The notes under the pieces: model-generated
What the model was told of the DNA's origin: nothing
Database searches by the model: none
The model's input: only the letters and a program-made list of their open reading frames with translations
In this document: piece after piece, positions 25,553-33,491 of the stretch
Layout of the letters: each line of letters begins with the position of its first letter
Numbering within the stretch: the first letter of the stretch is position 1
Origin: an uncultured Ruminococcus sp.
Lineage (GTDB): Bacteria; Bacillota; Clostridia; Oscillospirales; Acutalibacteraceae
Reading direction: 5' to 3'
DNA length: 61,276 nucleotides
Assembly: GCA_902763835.1 (NCBI GenBank)
Contig: CACWTQ010000004.1
Coordinates: 1 to 61,276, forward strand
Made by a program: the position numbers and the translations under genes

Positions 25553-27154
25553 TTGAAAATTACATTTTTAGGTGCAGCACACGAAGTTACGGGTTCGTGT
25601 ACTTTGATTGAAACAGGCGGCTTGAAATTCCTTGTTGACTGCGGAATGGAGCAGGGGACAGACATTTACGAAAACTGTGAGCTGCCCGTTTCTCCGGGTG
25701 AGATTGATTTTGTATTGCTCACTCACGCTCATATCGACCATTCGGGAAAACTTCCGCTTCTCGCTTCACAAGGTTTCAACGGCAAAATTTACACAACTGT
25801 TGCAACAACCAAGCTGTGTGGCATTATGCTGATTGATTCCGCACACATTCAGGAAATGGAGGCGGAGTGGAAGAACAGAAAGTCAAAGCGTTCGGGCGGT
25901 CAGTTTTATTCACCAATGTATACTGCCAAAGATGCCGAATACTGTATGAAGCTTTTCAAACCCTGCCGCTACAATAATGACATCAGCATTGCCGACGGTG
26001 TGACGGTGAAGTTTATCGACGCAGGTCATCTTTTGGGTTCGGCATCTATCGAGGTGAAAATCACCGAGGGCGATGTTACGAAAACCGTTCTTTTCTCGGG
26101 CGATTTGGGCAACGTCAGCCGTCCGCTTATTAAAGACCCTCAAAAACCCGAATATGCTGATTTTGTCATTATCGAATCGACCTACGGCAACAGACTTCAC
26201 GGAGTGCGTCCCGATTATGCAGGACAGCTGACGAGGATTATTTATCAGACCTTTGAACGTGGCGGCAATGTTGTAATTCCGTCGTTTGCGGTCGGCAGAA
26301 CTCAGGAAATGCTTTATCTTATCAGAGAAATCAAGGAACAGGGACTTCTCAGAAAGTTCGGTAATTTCCCTGTGTGGGTTGACAGTCCGCTTGCAGTAGA
26401 AGCAACCGAAATTTACAGTGAAGATATGTACGACTATTGCGACGAGGAAACTCTCAAACTTTTAAAAGCAGGAATTGACCCTATCAAGTTTTCTAATCTT
26501 AATCTGTCAATCACTAGTGAGGATTCCGTTGCAATCAACAACGACCCTACTCCGAAAGTTATCATTTCCGCAAGCGGTATGTGTGAAGCAGGACGTATTC
26601 GTCATCATTTGAAACATAATCTGTGGAGGGCAGATTCGACAATTCTTTTTGTAGGCTATCAGGCAGAGGGTACGCTCGGACGTACACTTCTCGAGGGTGC
26701 GAAAACCGTCAAGCTTTTCGGCGAGGAAATAGCCGTCAATGCAGCTATAGAAACTATGGAGGGTATAAGCGGTCATGCGGATATGAATATGCTCCTTGAT
26801 TGGCTTGACAGTCTGAAAAACCGCCCCGAAATGGTTTTTGTGAATCACGGCAACGATACGGTTTGTGATGAATTTGCACAAACCATTGTAAGAAGATTGA
26901 CTATTCCGGCAACAGCTCCGTATAACAGTGCAAGCTATGATTTGGCTGAGTACAAATGTCTTAGTTTCGGAAATACGGTTAGGCTGAAAACAAAGGTCAA
27001 CAAGAAATCTAAGGCAGTATTTGAAAGACTTCTCAAAGCAGGGCAAAGGCTTCTGGAAGTTATCGAACAGAACAAAGGCTGTGCAAACAAAGACCTTGCG
27101 AAATTCACCGACCAAATCAACGAACTTTGCAACAAATGGGAACGTAAGCAGTAA
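25553..27154 (+). CDS. MBL-fold beta-CASP RNA-metabolising hydrolase
   Basis: Metallo-beta-lactamase nuclease of the COG1236 (YSH1-like) group, expected to cut or trim RNA. Zinc ligands are visible in 'LLTHAHIDHSGKLP' (HxHxDH), 'DAGHLLGSA' and 'FSGDLG'. The beta-CASP motifs follow ('VVIPSFAVGRTQEML', 'VDSPLAVEAT', 'ISASGMCEAGRIRHH'), then 'EGISGHADMNMLLDWL' and 'FVNHGND'. Its 533 aa match the family. The likely start is TTG 25553, eight bases after GGGGAG; GTG 25544 overlaps the ribosome site. Bacterial members are less studied than RNase J, so the exact substrate is inferred. Confidence 0.92.
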   Translation: MKITFLGAAHEVTGSCTLIETGGLKFLVDCGMEQGTDIYENCELPVSPGEIDFVLLTHAHIDHSGKLPLLASQGFNGKIYTTVATTKLCGIMLIDSAHIQEMEAEWKNRKSKRSGGQFYSPMYTAKDAEYCMKLFKPCRYNNDISIADGVTVKFIDAGHLLGSASIEVKITEGDVTKTVLFSGDLGNVSRPLIKDPQKPEYADFVIIESTYGNRLHGVRPDYAGQLTRIIYQTFERGGNVVIPSFAVGRTQEMLYLIREIKEQGLLRKFGNFPVWVDSPLAVEATEIYSEDMYDYCDEETLKLLKAGIDPIKFSNLNLSITSEDSVAINNDPTPKVIISASGMCEAGRIRHHLKHNLWRADSTILFVGYQAEGTLGRTLLEGAKTVKLFGEEIAVNAAIETMEGISGHADMNMLLDWLDSLKNRPEMVFVNHGNDTVCDEFAQTIVRRLTIPATAPYNSASYDLAEYKCLSFGNTVRLKTKVNKKSKAVFERLLKAGQRLLEVIEQNKGCANKDLAKFTDQINELCNKWERKQ

Positions 27155-27183
27155 ATAAAAATTTGCTTGCAAATTTTTATTTA
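27152..27183. terminator. AT-rich perfect hairpin overlapping the nuclease stop codon
   Basis: Perfect 15-bp inverted repeat TAAATAAAAATTTGC/GCAAATTTTTATTTA with a 2-base loop. It begins at the TAA stop. Probable terminator. Confidence 0.65.
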
Positions 27184-27256
27184 GAAAGTGTGCAGGCACA
27201 TGAAGTGTTTGCCTTATAGCAACATAAAGTATGCCGCATAGCGGCAAATGAAGTTA

Positions 27257-27393
27257 GGAACTGTCAGAAAATAACTTGAACATTTATACTTGTCTAATTT
27301 GCCCTGTGTGTCGTTACAACACCTTGAAATACGTCAGTATTCCTGCGGAATTATCCTGCGTCTAAATTGTTCAACTTATTTCCCAACAGTTCC
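27257..27393 (-). mobile_element. MITE family A, copy 4 (long form, 137 bp)
   Basis: Reverse-oriented long copy with the same terminal arms as the short forms and about 70 extra internal bases, including ACACCTTGAAATACGTCAG. It is flanked by TTA (27254-27256) and TTA (27394-27396). In the element's own orientation the extra segment lies between two TTAGAC direct repeats, exactly the part missing from short copies. Upstream at 27233-27247 a TGCCGC/GCGGCA hairpin is also seen; no gene lies in this 355-base gap. Confidence 0.9.
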
Positions 27394-27447
27394 TTAAGCG
27401 GAGAGTAGATTTTTCTGTGGGGAAAAGTTGTTTTTTTTATAAAATAT

Positions 27448-27493
27448 CACCAAGTATGTGCATATGTTAATGATATTACGCACATACTTGGTG
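27448..27493. terminator. Bidirectional intrinsic terminator next to spo0A
   Basis: Perfect 14-bp inverted repeat CACCAAGTATGTGC/GCACATACTTGGTG. T-rich tracts lie on both sides. It lies 17 bases past the spo0A stop on the minus strand. Confidence 0.85.
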
Positions 27494-27509
27494 TTTTTGT
27501 TGTTGGATA

Positions 27510-28289
27510 TTACGATGCGGTTTTAATCTGCAATCTCAGCTTATCGGAAATCATTGCGATAAACTCGCTGTTGGTCGGCTTTCCTCTGCCGTTGTGGATT
27601 GTGTAGCCGAAGTAAGAATTGAGAATGTCGATGTCGCCTCTGTCCCAAGCAACCTCAATGGCATGGCGGATTGCACGTTCAACTCTTGAAGAGGTTGTTT
27701 CGTACTTCTTCGCAACAGAGGGGTAAAGCTTCTTCGTAACGGCATTGATAATCTCCGGTGTTTCTACCGACATAATAATCGAATCACGAAGATAATGATA
27801 ACCCTTGATGTGTGCAGGTACACCAATCTGGTGAAGAATCTGCGTCACCTTAACTTCCATAGTAGCCGAATTGTCCACCACAACGGCAGGCATAGGTCTG
27901 ACCTTGTTCCTCTTCGTTTTGTAAAACTCCACAATGCTCACGGCAAGACTGCTTGTTCTGTACGGCTTCAAAACAAAATACGAGCCGCCGCAGTTCATAA
28001 CCTCTTTCTGCAAAACGTCGCTGTCGAACGACGAAGCAACAATGAAAATCGGGTTGTATTCCGTTTTCATACCCTTGAATGCCTTCAAAACTCCGATTGC
28101 GTCAATTCTTGTCATAAACATATCAAGTATTACAACGTCGGGCTTCTGTTTTGCAATCTCTTCAAGAACGGTATTACCGTCCTTAATGCAAAAGCTTACG
28201 TTGATTCCGTTAGAGCTGAACGCTCCGATTTCCTCAGCAGTAAATGCTGTGCTTTCCTCTGTTATCAACAACTTAATCTGATTTTCCAT
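27510..28289 (-). CDS. spo0A: Sporulation transcription factor Spo0A
   Basis: Master response regulator for entry into sporulation. The 259-aa protein has a receiver domain (residues 1-120) with phospho-acceptor Asp in '[18 protein letters not shown]' and the conserved Lys in 'YFVLKPY', and the sigma-factor-interacting DNA-binding domain with '[20 protein letters not shown]', recognition helix '[18 protein letters not shown]' and '[18 protein letters not shown]'. The acidic pair near the N-terminus reads Glu-Glu ('[10 protein letters not shown]') rather than the usual Asp-Asp. ATG 28289 follows GGAGG by nine bases. It lies downstream of spoIVB, the conserved order in sporulating Firmicutes, and has its own promoter with a 0A box. 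Confidence 0.96.
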   Translation of the reverse strand: MENQIKLLITEESTAFTAEEIGAFSSNGINVSFCIKDGNTVLEEIAKQKPDVVILDMFMTRIDAIGVLKAFKGMKTEYNPIFIVASSFDSDVLQKEVMNCGGSYFVLKPYRTSSLAVSIVEFYKTKRNKVRPMPAVVVDNSATMEVKVTQILHQIGVPAHIKGYHYLRDSIIMSVETPEIINAVTKKLYPSVAKKYETTSSRVERAIRHAIEVAWDRGDIDILNSYFGYTIHNGRGKPTNSEFIAMISDKLRLQIKTAS

Positions 28290-28332
28290 AAATTTGTTCC
28301 TCCATTTTGTTTTTAAGTGGTTTGTTGTAAAT

Positions 28333-28361
28333 ATATTACCATAAATTGGTAAAAATAGCAA
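28333..28361 (-). promoter_or_regulatory. Sigma-A-type promoter of spo0A
   Basis: Minus-strand TTGCTA (28361-28356), a 17-base spacer and TAATAT (28338-28333), about 45 bases before the spo0A ATG. Confidence 0.65.
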
Positions 28362-28379
28362 TAGTTTCTTGATGATAAT

Positions 28380-28386
28380 TTCGTCA
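28380..28386 (-). promoter_or_regulatory. 0A box upstream of spo0A
   Basis: Minus-strand TGACGAA fits the Spo0A~P binding consensus TGNCGAA exactly. It lies about 20 bases upstream of the -35, a position suited to autoactivation. Confidence 0.65.
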
Positions 28387-28418
28387 TTTTTGATTACAAT
28401 ATAGTAATAATTAAAATC

Positions 28419-29654
28419 CTAATTTAGTTTTTTATCTATTTCATCAAACATATTCTGAGCGAATATACCATAACCTTTTGCGGAATTTGTTATTAAAACG
28501 TGAGTTACCGCCCCTACAAGTTTACCGTTTTGTAATATCGGACTGCCGCTCATTCCCTGTACGATACCGCCTGTTTTTTCGAGAAGTCTGTTATCTGTTG
28601 CCACTATTTGTAGGTTTTTTGTCTTATTTTTTTCATCATAGTTTACACCCGTGATTTCAATGCTGTAATATTTGGGTTCGCCGTCGTCAAGCGTGCATAA
28701 AATTTGTGCTTCGCCTTTGCGGATATCTTGAATATTTGCTATCTCAATAGGTTCAAAATAAGAAGTAGGATTATCGAGAATTCCGTAAAGTCCCGTTTCG
28801 TTGTTGAGTAAAGCTCTGCCGCTTGTTTCGTCGCTTGCGAAGTAGCCGTTTATGATTCCGGGCGAACCGTTCGTGCCTTTTGTGATTGTGCTGATTTTCG
28901 CCTGCGTAATTTCGGCACTGTCAAGCGGAAGAAGCTCGCCTGTGTCGCTGTCGCATATTCCGTGACCCAGTGCGGCGAATTTGTTTGTTTCGGGGTCATA
29001 GAAAGTCATAGTACCCAATCCGGCACAGCTGTCACGAATCCACAAACCAACCCTGTATTCTCCGTCCGACTGCACGGGAGTAATAACGGTATGGAAAATC
29101 TCCCCCTGACGTTCGCATTCTATATTAAGACTGCCGCCGCCGCTTGATGTTATCTCGGATTGCATATCTTCACAGTTTGTCATATCTTTGCCGTTAATCT
29201 TTAAAATTGTATCTCCCGAACGAAGTCCGCATTCCGCACCGGGATTGACTGTTTTAAAACCCAGCTCGATATTGTTGCAATTTATGACGCTGATACCCTT
29301 TGTGTAAAATTTAATTCCGAAAAGATTACCGCACGGAACTACAAATCTTTTTTCGACAGTGTGAACATTTACTTCTTTTATGGGAATAATATTAAAAAGA
29401 GTTAAATTTTTAACCTGCGAAATTTCGCCTATATCCGCATTAGCCTTTATTTCTTTTATGGATTGATTATTGGACGAAATTGTGATAGAATGATTATAGG
29501 AAATATTTTCATTTCCGTAAACCGTGATATCGTCGGGAAAGGACTTTACGTATTTTTCGCAAACACCGAAAATTCCGCAGCAAACAACGGCTAAAATTAC
29601 AGATATACATTTTATAGTATAGGAACAACGTACGTTAATTTTTTTATTAATAAT
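28419..29654 (-). CDS. spoIVB: SpoIVB serine peptidase (apparent ATT start)
   Basis: Forespore-secreted S55-family protease that triggers pro-sigma-K processing in Bacillus. An N-terminal membrane/signal helix ('CISVILAVVCCGIFGV') is followed by a PDZ domain ('PGAECGLRSGDTILKINGKD') and the SpoIVB peptidase domain with catalytic His in 'AALGHGICD' and Ser in 'GGIVQGMSGSPILQNGKLVG'. The start is unusual: a perfect GGAGGTGA site is followed at the right distance by ATT codons (29654 or 29651), whereas the TTG (29669) and GTG (29663) in frame overlap that site. It lies directly upstream of spo0A, the conserved gene order. Confidence 0.93.
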   Translation of the reverse strand: MINKKINVRCSYTIKCISVILAVVCCGIFGVCEKYVKSFPDDITVYGNENISYNHSITISSNNQSIKEIKANADIGEISQVKNLTLFNIIPIKEVNVHTVEKRFVVPCGNLFGIKFYTKGISVINCNNIELGFKTVNPGAECGLRSGDTILKINGKDMTNCEDMQSEITSSGGGSLNIECERQGEIFHTVITPVQSDGEYRVGLWIRDSCAGLGTMTFYDPETNKFAALGHGICDSDTGELLPLDSAEITQAKISTITKGTNGSPGIINGYFASDETSGRALLNNETGLYGILDNPTSYFEPIEIANIQDIRKGEAQILCTLDDGEPKYYSIEITGVNYDEKNKTKNLQIVATDNRLLEKTGGIVQGMSGSPILQNGKLVGAVTHVLITNSAKGYGIFAQNMFDEIDKKLN

Positions 29655-29744
29655 AAAACTCACCTCCAAAATTTGAATTTTTAAATTTAAAGTATTTTAT
29701 ATATCAAATTTTTATATCTGTACGGTTGAATTTAAATTGTAGCT

Positions 29745-29888
29745 TATCTTTTTCAGAATGGCAATTCGCTGTGCTGTTGCCTGTTTTTGTATGGGCGGAA
29801 GGTATTTTTTAATGTGTGTTTTTATTTTATTGTTTTCTGTTATACTCAAAATCTAAAATAATTAGTATTTTAAAGTTTGATCAAGCTT
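29745..29888. repeat. Degenerate dispersed repeats, including an unoccupied MITE B site
   Basis: 29745-29790 resembles 2818-2862 (GGCAATTCGC block with a TTGCCTGTTTT end). 29841-29888, read on the minus strand, matches 3088-3115 joined to 3279-3298 at 45 of 48 positions, the same sequence without the inserted family B element. No gene is visible in the 29655-30077 gap. Confidence 0.7.
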
Positions 29889-30077
29889 TAACAAGGTTCG
29901 CAACTGCATAATTACGCATTGATATTAGTTTTTCAGTTTTGAAATCTTCTAATTTGGTAAATCGAACGATTAAAAATTAATTTGGCAGTAATAGCGAGAA
30001 AATCTTAATTAAAAGCGGTGTTTTGCTTAAAAAATCCTTTTTTACATATAAATTAAATTATTAAATACAGGTGCAAA

Positions 30078-32423
30078 ATGGATAATATTAATATATCGGG
30101 TCTTAGTGAGGAAGAAGCGGAAAAAAAACTTAAACTCACTAAGCACGGACATAAAAATAAATCAACCACAAAATCATACAAACATATTTTCTTTGAAAAT
30201 ATATTTTCACTTTTTAATTTTATAAATGCGGCTATAGCAGTAGTTTTGCTGGAAGTAGGTTCCGTTAAAAACTGTCTTTTTATGCTTGTTGTAATCTGCA
30301 ATACATTTATAGGTATTATTCAGGAGATACGTTCAAAACGTGTGATTGATAAGCTTTCGATAGTAAATCAGTCCGAAGTGACGGTAATTCGTTCGGGTAA
30401 AAGCCGAAGCGTTGACATAAACGAGCTTGTAAAAGATGATATCATTGAACTGAAAAGCGGCTGTCAAATACCTAACGATTGCGTTATTGTAAACGGCAGC
30501 TGCGAAGTGAACGAATCTCTTGTGACGGGCGAATCCGACTCCGTTTTCAAGCCCGAGGGCGAAAAGCTGCTGTCGGGAAGTTTTGTTGTAAGCGGAAACT
30601 GTCTTTGTAAAATTGTCGGCGTGGGCAGTGAGAACTATGCCGATTCACTTCTCGGGCAGATTAAATACGTCAAAAAGTCAAGTTCGGAGATAGTTGACGT
30701 TATCAGAAAAATTATAGTTGTGATTAGTATTATCATAATTCCGTTCGGAGCGTTGCTTTTTTATAATCAGTATAATCTTTCTCACAATACTTTAAAAGAA
30801 GCTGTGGAGAGTTCGGCGGCGGCACTTATAGGAATGATTCCCGAGGGTCTTGTTTTACTTATAACAACTGTTTTTGCTATGGGTGTTATACGTCTTTCAA
30901 AGAGGAATGTTTTATCACAGGATTTATATTCCCTTGAAACATTGGCGAGAACAGACGTGCTGTGCCTTGATAAAACAGGAACCGTCACCACAGGTGAGAT
31001 GAACCTTGAAAAAACGGTTGCGGTAAACGAAAATAACGAGGAGCTTAACAACCTTATAAGAGTGATTGCCAACAATTCAGAGGACGGCAATGCAACAATT
31101 ACGGCGATTAAAAATTCTTTTTCCGAAAACATTAACTGTACCGTAACTAAAAAAATTCCGTTTTCCTCCGACAGAAAATGGTCGGCAATTTGTACGAATG
31201 AGTTTCATAATGTCATAATTGGTTCGGCTGAGATGATTTTCAAATCGGGTGCGGACTATTCGGCTTTGAGCAGTGACGATTTGGAGAAGTACAGAGTTAT
31301 TACAGTCGCCGTAACAAACAGTGATATTAACGATTTCAATTTACCCGATGATATAGAGTTAAAGGGTTTTGTGCTGATGTCCGAAAAGGTTAGAGAAAGT
31401 GTTGCCGATACTTTCAAATATTTTGAACAGGAAGATGTTACGCTGAAAATTATTTCGGGAGATAACCCTGTTACGGTTCAAAAGCTTTGCGGTTCAGTTT
31501 TTAACAAAGACTGCGGCTGTGTTGATATGTCAACAGTGAGTGACGAGGATATCCCGAATATCGTTGAGAAAAATAAAATCTTCGGACGTGCCACACCCAC
31601 ACAGAAAAAGCTGATAATTTCTGCACTGAAAAGCAAAGGGCATACTGTGGGAATGGTCGGTGACGGTGTAAATGATGTTCTCGCACTTAAAGAGAGTGAC
31701 TGTTCAATTGCCCTTGCAAACGGCAGTGCCGCCACGAGAAGCATATCACGGCTTGTACTGCTGGATTCGGATTTCAGCTCGCTGCCGCAGGTTGTCGGCG
31801 AGGGAAGACGTTCAATAAACAATCTGGAAAACAGTGCATCGTTGTTTCTTGCGAAAACAATTTTCTCGGCAGTTATGACATTGATATTTATGTTTATAAA
31901 TTATCCTTATCCGTTCGAGCCTATTCAAATGACATTGGTAAGCTGTCTTACAATCGGGTTTCCGTCTTTTGTGCTGTCATTCCTGAAAAACAACAAACGC
32001 ATAAGCGGAAGCTTTTTAAAGAGCGTGATAAACAATTCCGTGCCTGCCGCCGTTACGAATATAGCCACAGTATTGACTATAGTATTACTGGCAGAAACAG
32101 GCAGGTTCAACAATTTTGAAGTGTCATCTTTGTGCGTGACTGCCCTTGCGGTGACGGGAATAATGCTGATAATAAAGATATACAAACCGCTCACACCGCT
32201 GAGGATATTTGTAATAACAGTGTCGATAAGCGGATTTGTGCTTGCATTCAGTTTCTTTTCAGGATTTTTCGGGTTGGCATCTGTTCTGAATTATATAGAT
32301 GTATATATGATAATCACGGCAATATCCGATGCAATAATACTTTGGCTATTAATGTATTTATTTTCAAAAACGGGCAACGGCGGGCAATGGCGGGCAATGC
32401 CCGCTGAAAACACGAGTAGATAG
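30078..32423 (+). CDS. P-type cation ATPase, CtpE-like
   Basis: Cation-pumping P-type ATPase of 781 aa. Actuator motif 'SLVTGESDSV', membrane helix 4 'GMIPEGLVLLITTVFA', phosphorylation motif 'CLDKTGTVTTGEM', and hinge 'MVGDGVNDVLALKESD' are all intact, with about ten membrane helices. The PEGLVLL helix and missing N-terminal metal-binding domain resemble mycobacterial CtpE, a calcium-uptake ATPase, so calcium is the best guess. After the last helix ('ILWLLMYLFSK') comes a 16-residue tail ('TGNGGQWRAMPAENTSR') encoded by a dispersed repeat, which also supplies the TAG stop. It is monocistronic. Confidence 0.9.
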   Translation: MDNINISGLSEEEAEKKLKLTKHGHKNKSTTKSYKHIFFENIFSLFNFINAAIAVVLLEVGSVKNCLFMLVVICNTFIGIIQEIRSKRVIDKLSIVNQSEVTVIRSGKSRSVDINELVKDDIIELKSGCQIPNDCVIVNGSCEVNESLVTGESDSVFKPEGEKLLSGSFVVSGNCLCKIVGVGSENYADSLLGQIKYVKKSSSEIVDVIRKIIVVISIIIIPFGALLFYNQYNLSHNTLKEAVESSAAALIGMIPEGLVLLITTVFAMGVIRLSKRNVLSQDLYSLETLARTDVLCLDKTGTVTTGEMNLEKTVAVNENNEELNNLIRVIANNSEDGNATITAIKNSFSENINCTVTKKIPFSSDRKWSAICTNEFHNVIIGSAEMIFKSGADYSALSSDDLEKYRVITVAVTNSDINDFNLPDDIELKGFVLMSEKVRESVADTFKYFEQEDVTLKIISGDNPVTVQKLCGSVFNKDCGCVDMSTVSDEDIPNIVEKNKIFGRATPTQKKLIISALKSKGHTVGMVGDGVNDVLALKESDCSIALANGSAATRSISRLVLLDSDFSSLPQVVGEGRRSINNLENSASLFLAKTIFSAVMTLIFMFINYPYPFEPIQMTLVSCLTIGFPSFVLSFLKNNKRISGSFLKSVINNSVPAAVTNIATVLTIVLLAETGRFNNFEVSSLCVTALAVTGIMLIIKIYKPLTPLRIFVITVSISGFVLAFSFFSGFFGLASVLNYIDVYMIITAISDAIILWLLMYLFSKTGNGGQWRAMPAENTSR

Positions 32424-32459
32424 TCTTAAAAAAAAATAACTTTTATTACCCGACCGAAG
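32371..32459 (-). repeat. Repeat C, copy 1 (overlaps the 3' end of the ATPase gene)
   Basis: Read on the minus strand: TTCGGTCGGGTA, then an A/T-rich stretch, GACTATCTACTCGTG and GCGGGCATTGCCCGC. The same blocks in the same order occur at 58055-58157 on the plus strand, and in part at 33357-33406. The end inside the gene also has three tandem 10-mers of the type GGGCAAYGGC. The repeat contributes the last 16 codons and the stop of the ATPase. Confidence 0.75.
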
Positions 32460-32622
32460 CAGTTTATTTCTACTTGCACAAACTATACGCCCACGAAAGT
32501 GACAGTGAAGAAACAAAAGCGATAATATTTTTAGAAAAAAGTATAGTAAGATACGAAAGTAATAAATACTGAACGTGGGCGAAAACAAAAGAAGTATGAT
32601 AGAACGACCATAGGGGGAGATT

Positions 32623-32680
32623 CTTAAGAGGGGGGCGAAAGCCGAAGTTTCCTTACCACTTCTTTCGCCCCCTTCTTAAG
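32623..32680. repeat. Long G/C-rich palindrome
   Basis: Arms at 32623-32647 and 32659-32680, from CTTAAGAGGGGGGCGAAAG to TTTCGCCCCCTTCTTAAG, pair almost throughout. CACGTTTTT follows, so it may end the ATPase transcript; its composition is unlike the surrounding DNA. Confidence 0.7.
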
Positions 32681-32690
32681 CACGTTTTTG

Positions 32691-32718
32691 CTTACTTTTG
32701 GGGTGCACCAAAAGTAAG
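32691..32718. repeat. Perfect short palindrome
   Basis: CTTACTTTTGG and CCAAAAGTAAG flank GGTGCA, so the middle GGTGCACC is itself palindromic. It lies 10 bases from the previous hairpin, so the two form a double stem-loop. Confidence 0.7.
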
Positions 32719-32730
32719 TCGCCCGCCCGG

Positions 32731-32905
32731 CGACAGAGGGCAAGAGGACTATCAAAAATAATTAAAGTTTGGTGAAGAAGAATGAAGTTTCCTTTACAAT
32801 CATCGAATCAAATTGATTTAAAAAGTAAACCTCTCCTCAGCGACAGAGGGCAGAAAGACTATCAAAAATAATTAAAGTTTGGTGAAGAAGAACCAAGTTG
32901 CCTTT
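32731..32905 (+). repeat. Two 65-base direct repeats, 110-base period
   Basis: 32731-32795 and 32841-32905 differ at about six positions. Each starts CGACAGAGGG, runs through ATCAAAAATAATTAAAGTTT and GGTGAAGAAG, and ends in an AAGTT-CCTTTA block. No open frame spans them. The ACCAAACTTTAA motif (reverse strand) also occurs in other intergenic repeats of the window. Confidence 0.8.
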
Positions 32906-32938
32906 ATGTAAGTATAAAAAGTGGGAAGTCTGAATTTT

Positions 32939-33040
32939 TATAGCAATCCAATAAAATAAACATACTATTGACAAACAGAGTAAAATAAAGAATTGATTTA
33001 GACGGCTCTGTGAGTCTTGTTAATTTGTTGAATTGCTATA
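32939..33040. repeat. Spaced inverted repeat TATAGCAAT/ATTGCTATA
   Basis: The 9-bp core matches exactly and the flanking bases in part. The arms are 84 bases apart with no gene between. Possibly a third small-element type or chance; there is no clear target duplication. Confidence 0.4.
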
Positions 33041-33061
33041 ATTTTGATAGGCGGAAGTTAG

Positions 33062-33101
33062 TCTTTCTTTGATAGGCAATTTACCGAACAACGTCCGAGG
33101 G
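33062..33101 (+). repeat. Dispersed GGCAATT-ACAACGTCCG repeat
   Basis: TCTTTCTTTGATAGGCAATT, then CCGAACAACGTCCG, matching the minus strand of 60449-60490 (TCTTTCTTTGACGGGCAATT, then ACAACGTCCG). It abuts MITE copy 5. Confidence 0.6.
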
Positions 33102-33104
33102 TAA

Positions 33105-33232
33105 GGAACTGTCAGAAAATAACTTGAACATTTATACTTGTCTAATTTGCCCTGTGTGTCGTTACAACACCTTGAAATACGTCAGTATTCCTGCGGTGGT
33201 CTAAATTGTTCAACTTATTTCCCAACAGTTCC
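33105..33232 (-). mobile_element. MITE family A, copy 5 (long form, 128 bp)
   Basis: Reverse-oriented long copy. It differs from copy 4 mainly by lacking about 10 internal bases (GGATAATTCC region). Flanks are TAA (33102-33104) and TAA (33233-33235). An open frame of 60 codons across it is not credible as a gene. Confidence 0.9.
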
Positions 33233-33356
33233 TAAATCTTTTGACTGTGAGTATATTTTACTTTGTTTTGTAAACGGTAGTGTTACCCCAAAAAGTATTG
33301 GTGCGATTGTTATTTTTTAAATAAAGTTGGTCTGAAACTACCGCATTAGACTAACT

Positions 33357-33406
33357 TTCGGTCGGGTACACAAAGGTATTGATTAAAAAAACTATCTTCA
33401 CGTATT
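33357..33406 (+). repeat. Repeat C, copy 2 (partial)
   Basis: TTCGGTCGGGTACAC ... AACTATCTTCACGTATT as in the copy at 58088-58134, but without the GCGGGC palindrome. It ends 11 bases before the pyrH promoter. Confidence 0.7.
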
Positions 33407-33416
33407 AAAAAAAGGG

Positions 33417-33445
33417 TTTACAGATTGGGATTTTTATTATAAAAT
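33417..33445 (+). promoter_or_regulatory. Sigma-A promoter of the pyrH operon
   Basis: TTTACA (33417-33422), a 17-base spacer and TAAAAT (33440-33445), about 45 bases before pyrH. Confidence 0.8.
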
Positions 33446-33491
33446 AGATAGAGAGATTTAAAATTTAACAGGTCGGAGGATTGATTAAATA

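Noticed and set aside
26507..27247. 246-codon frame antisense to the beta-CASP nuclease
   Set aside because: Shadow of a well-supported gene; no ribosome site and no family.
33138..33320. 60-codon open frame before pyrH
   Set aside because: It starts inside MITE copy 5 and has no ribosome site.
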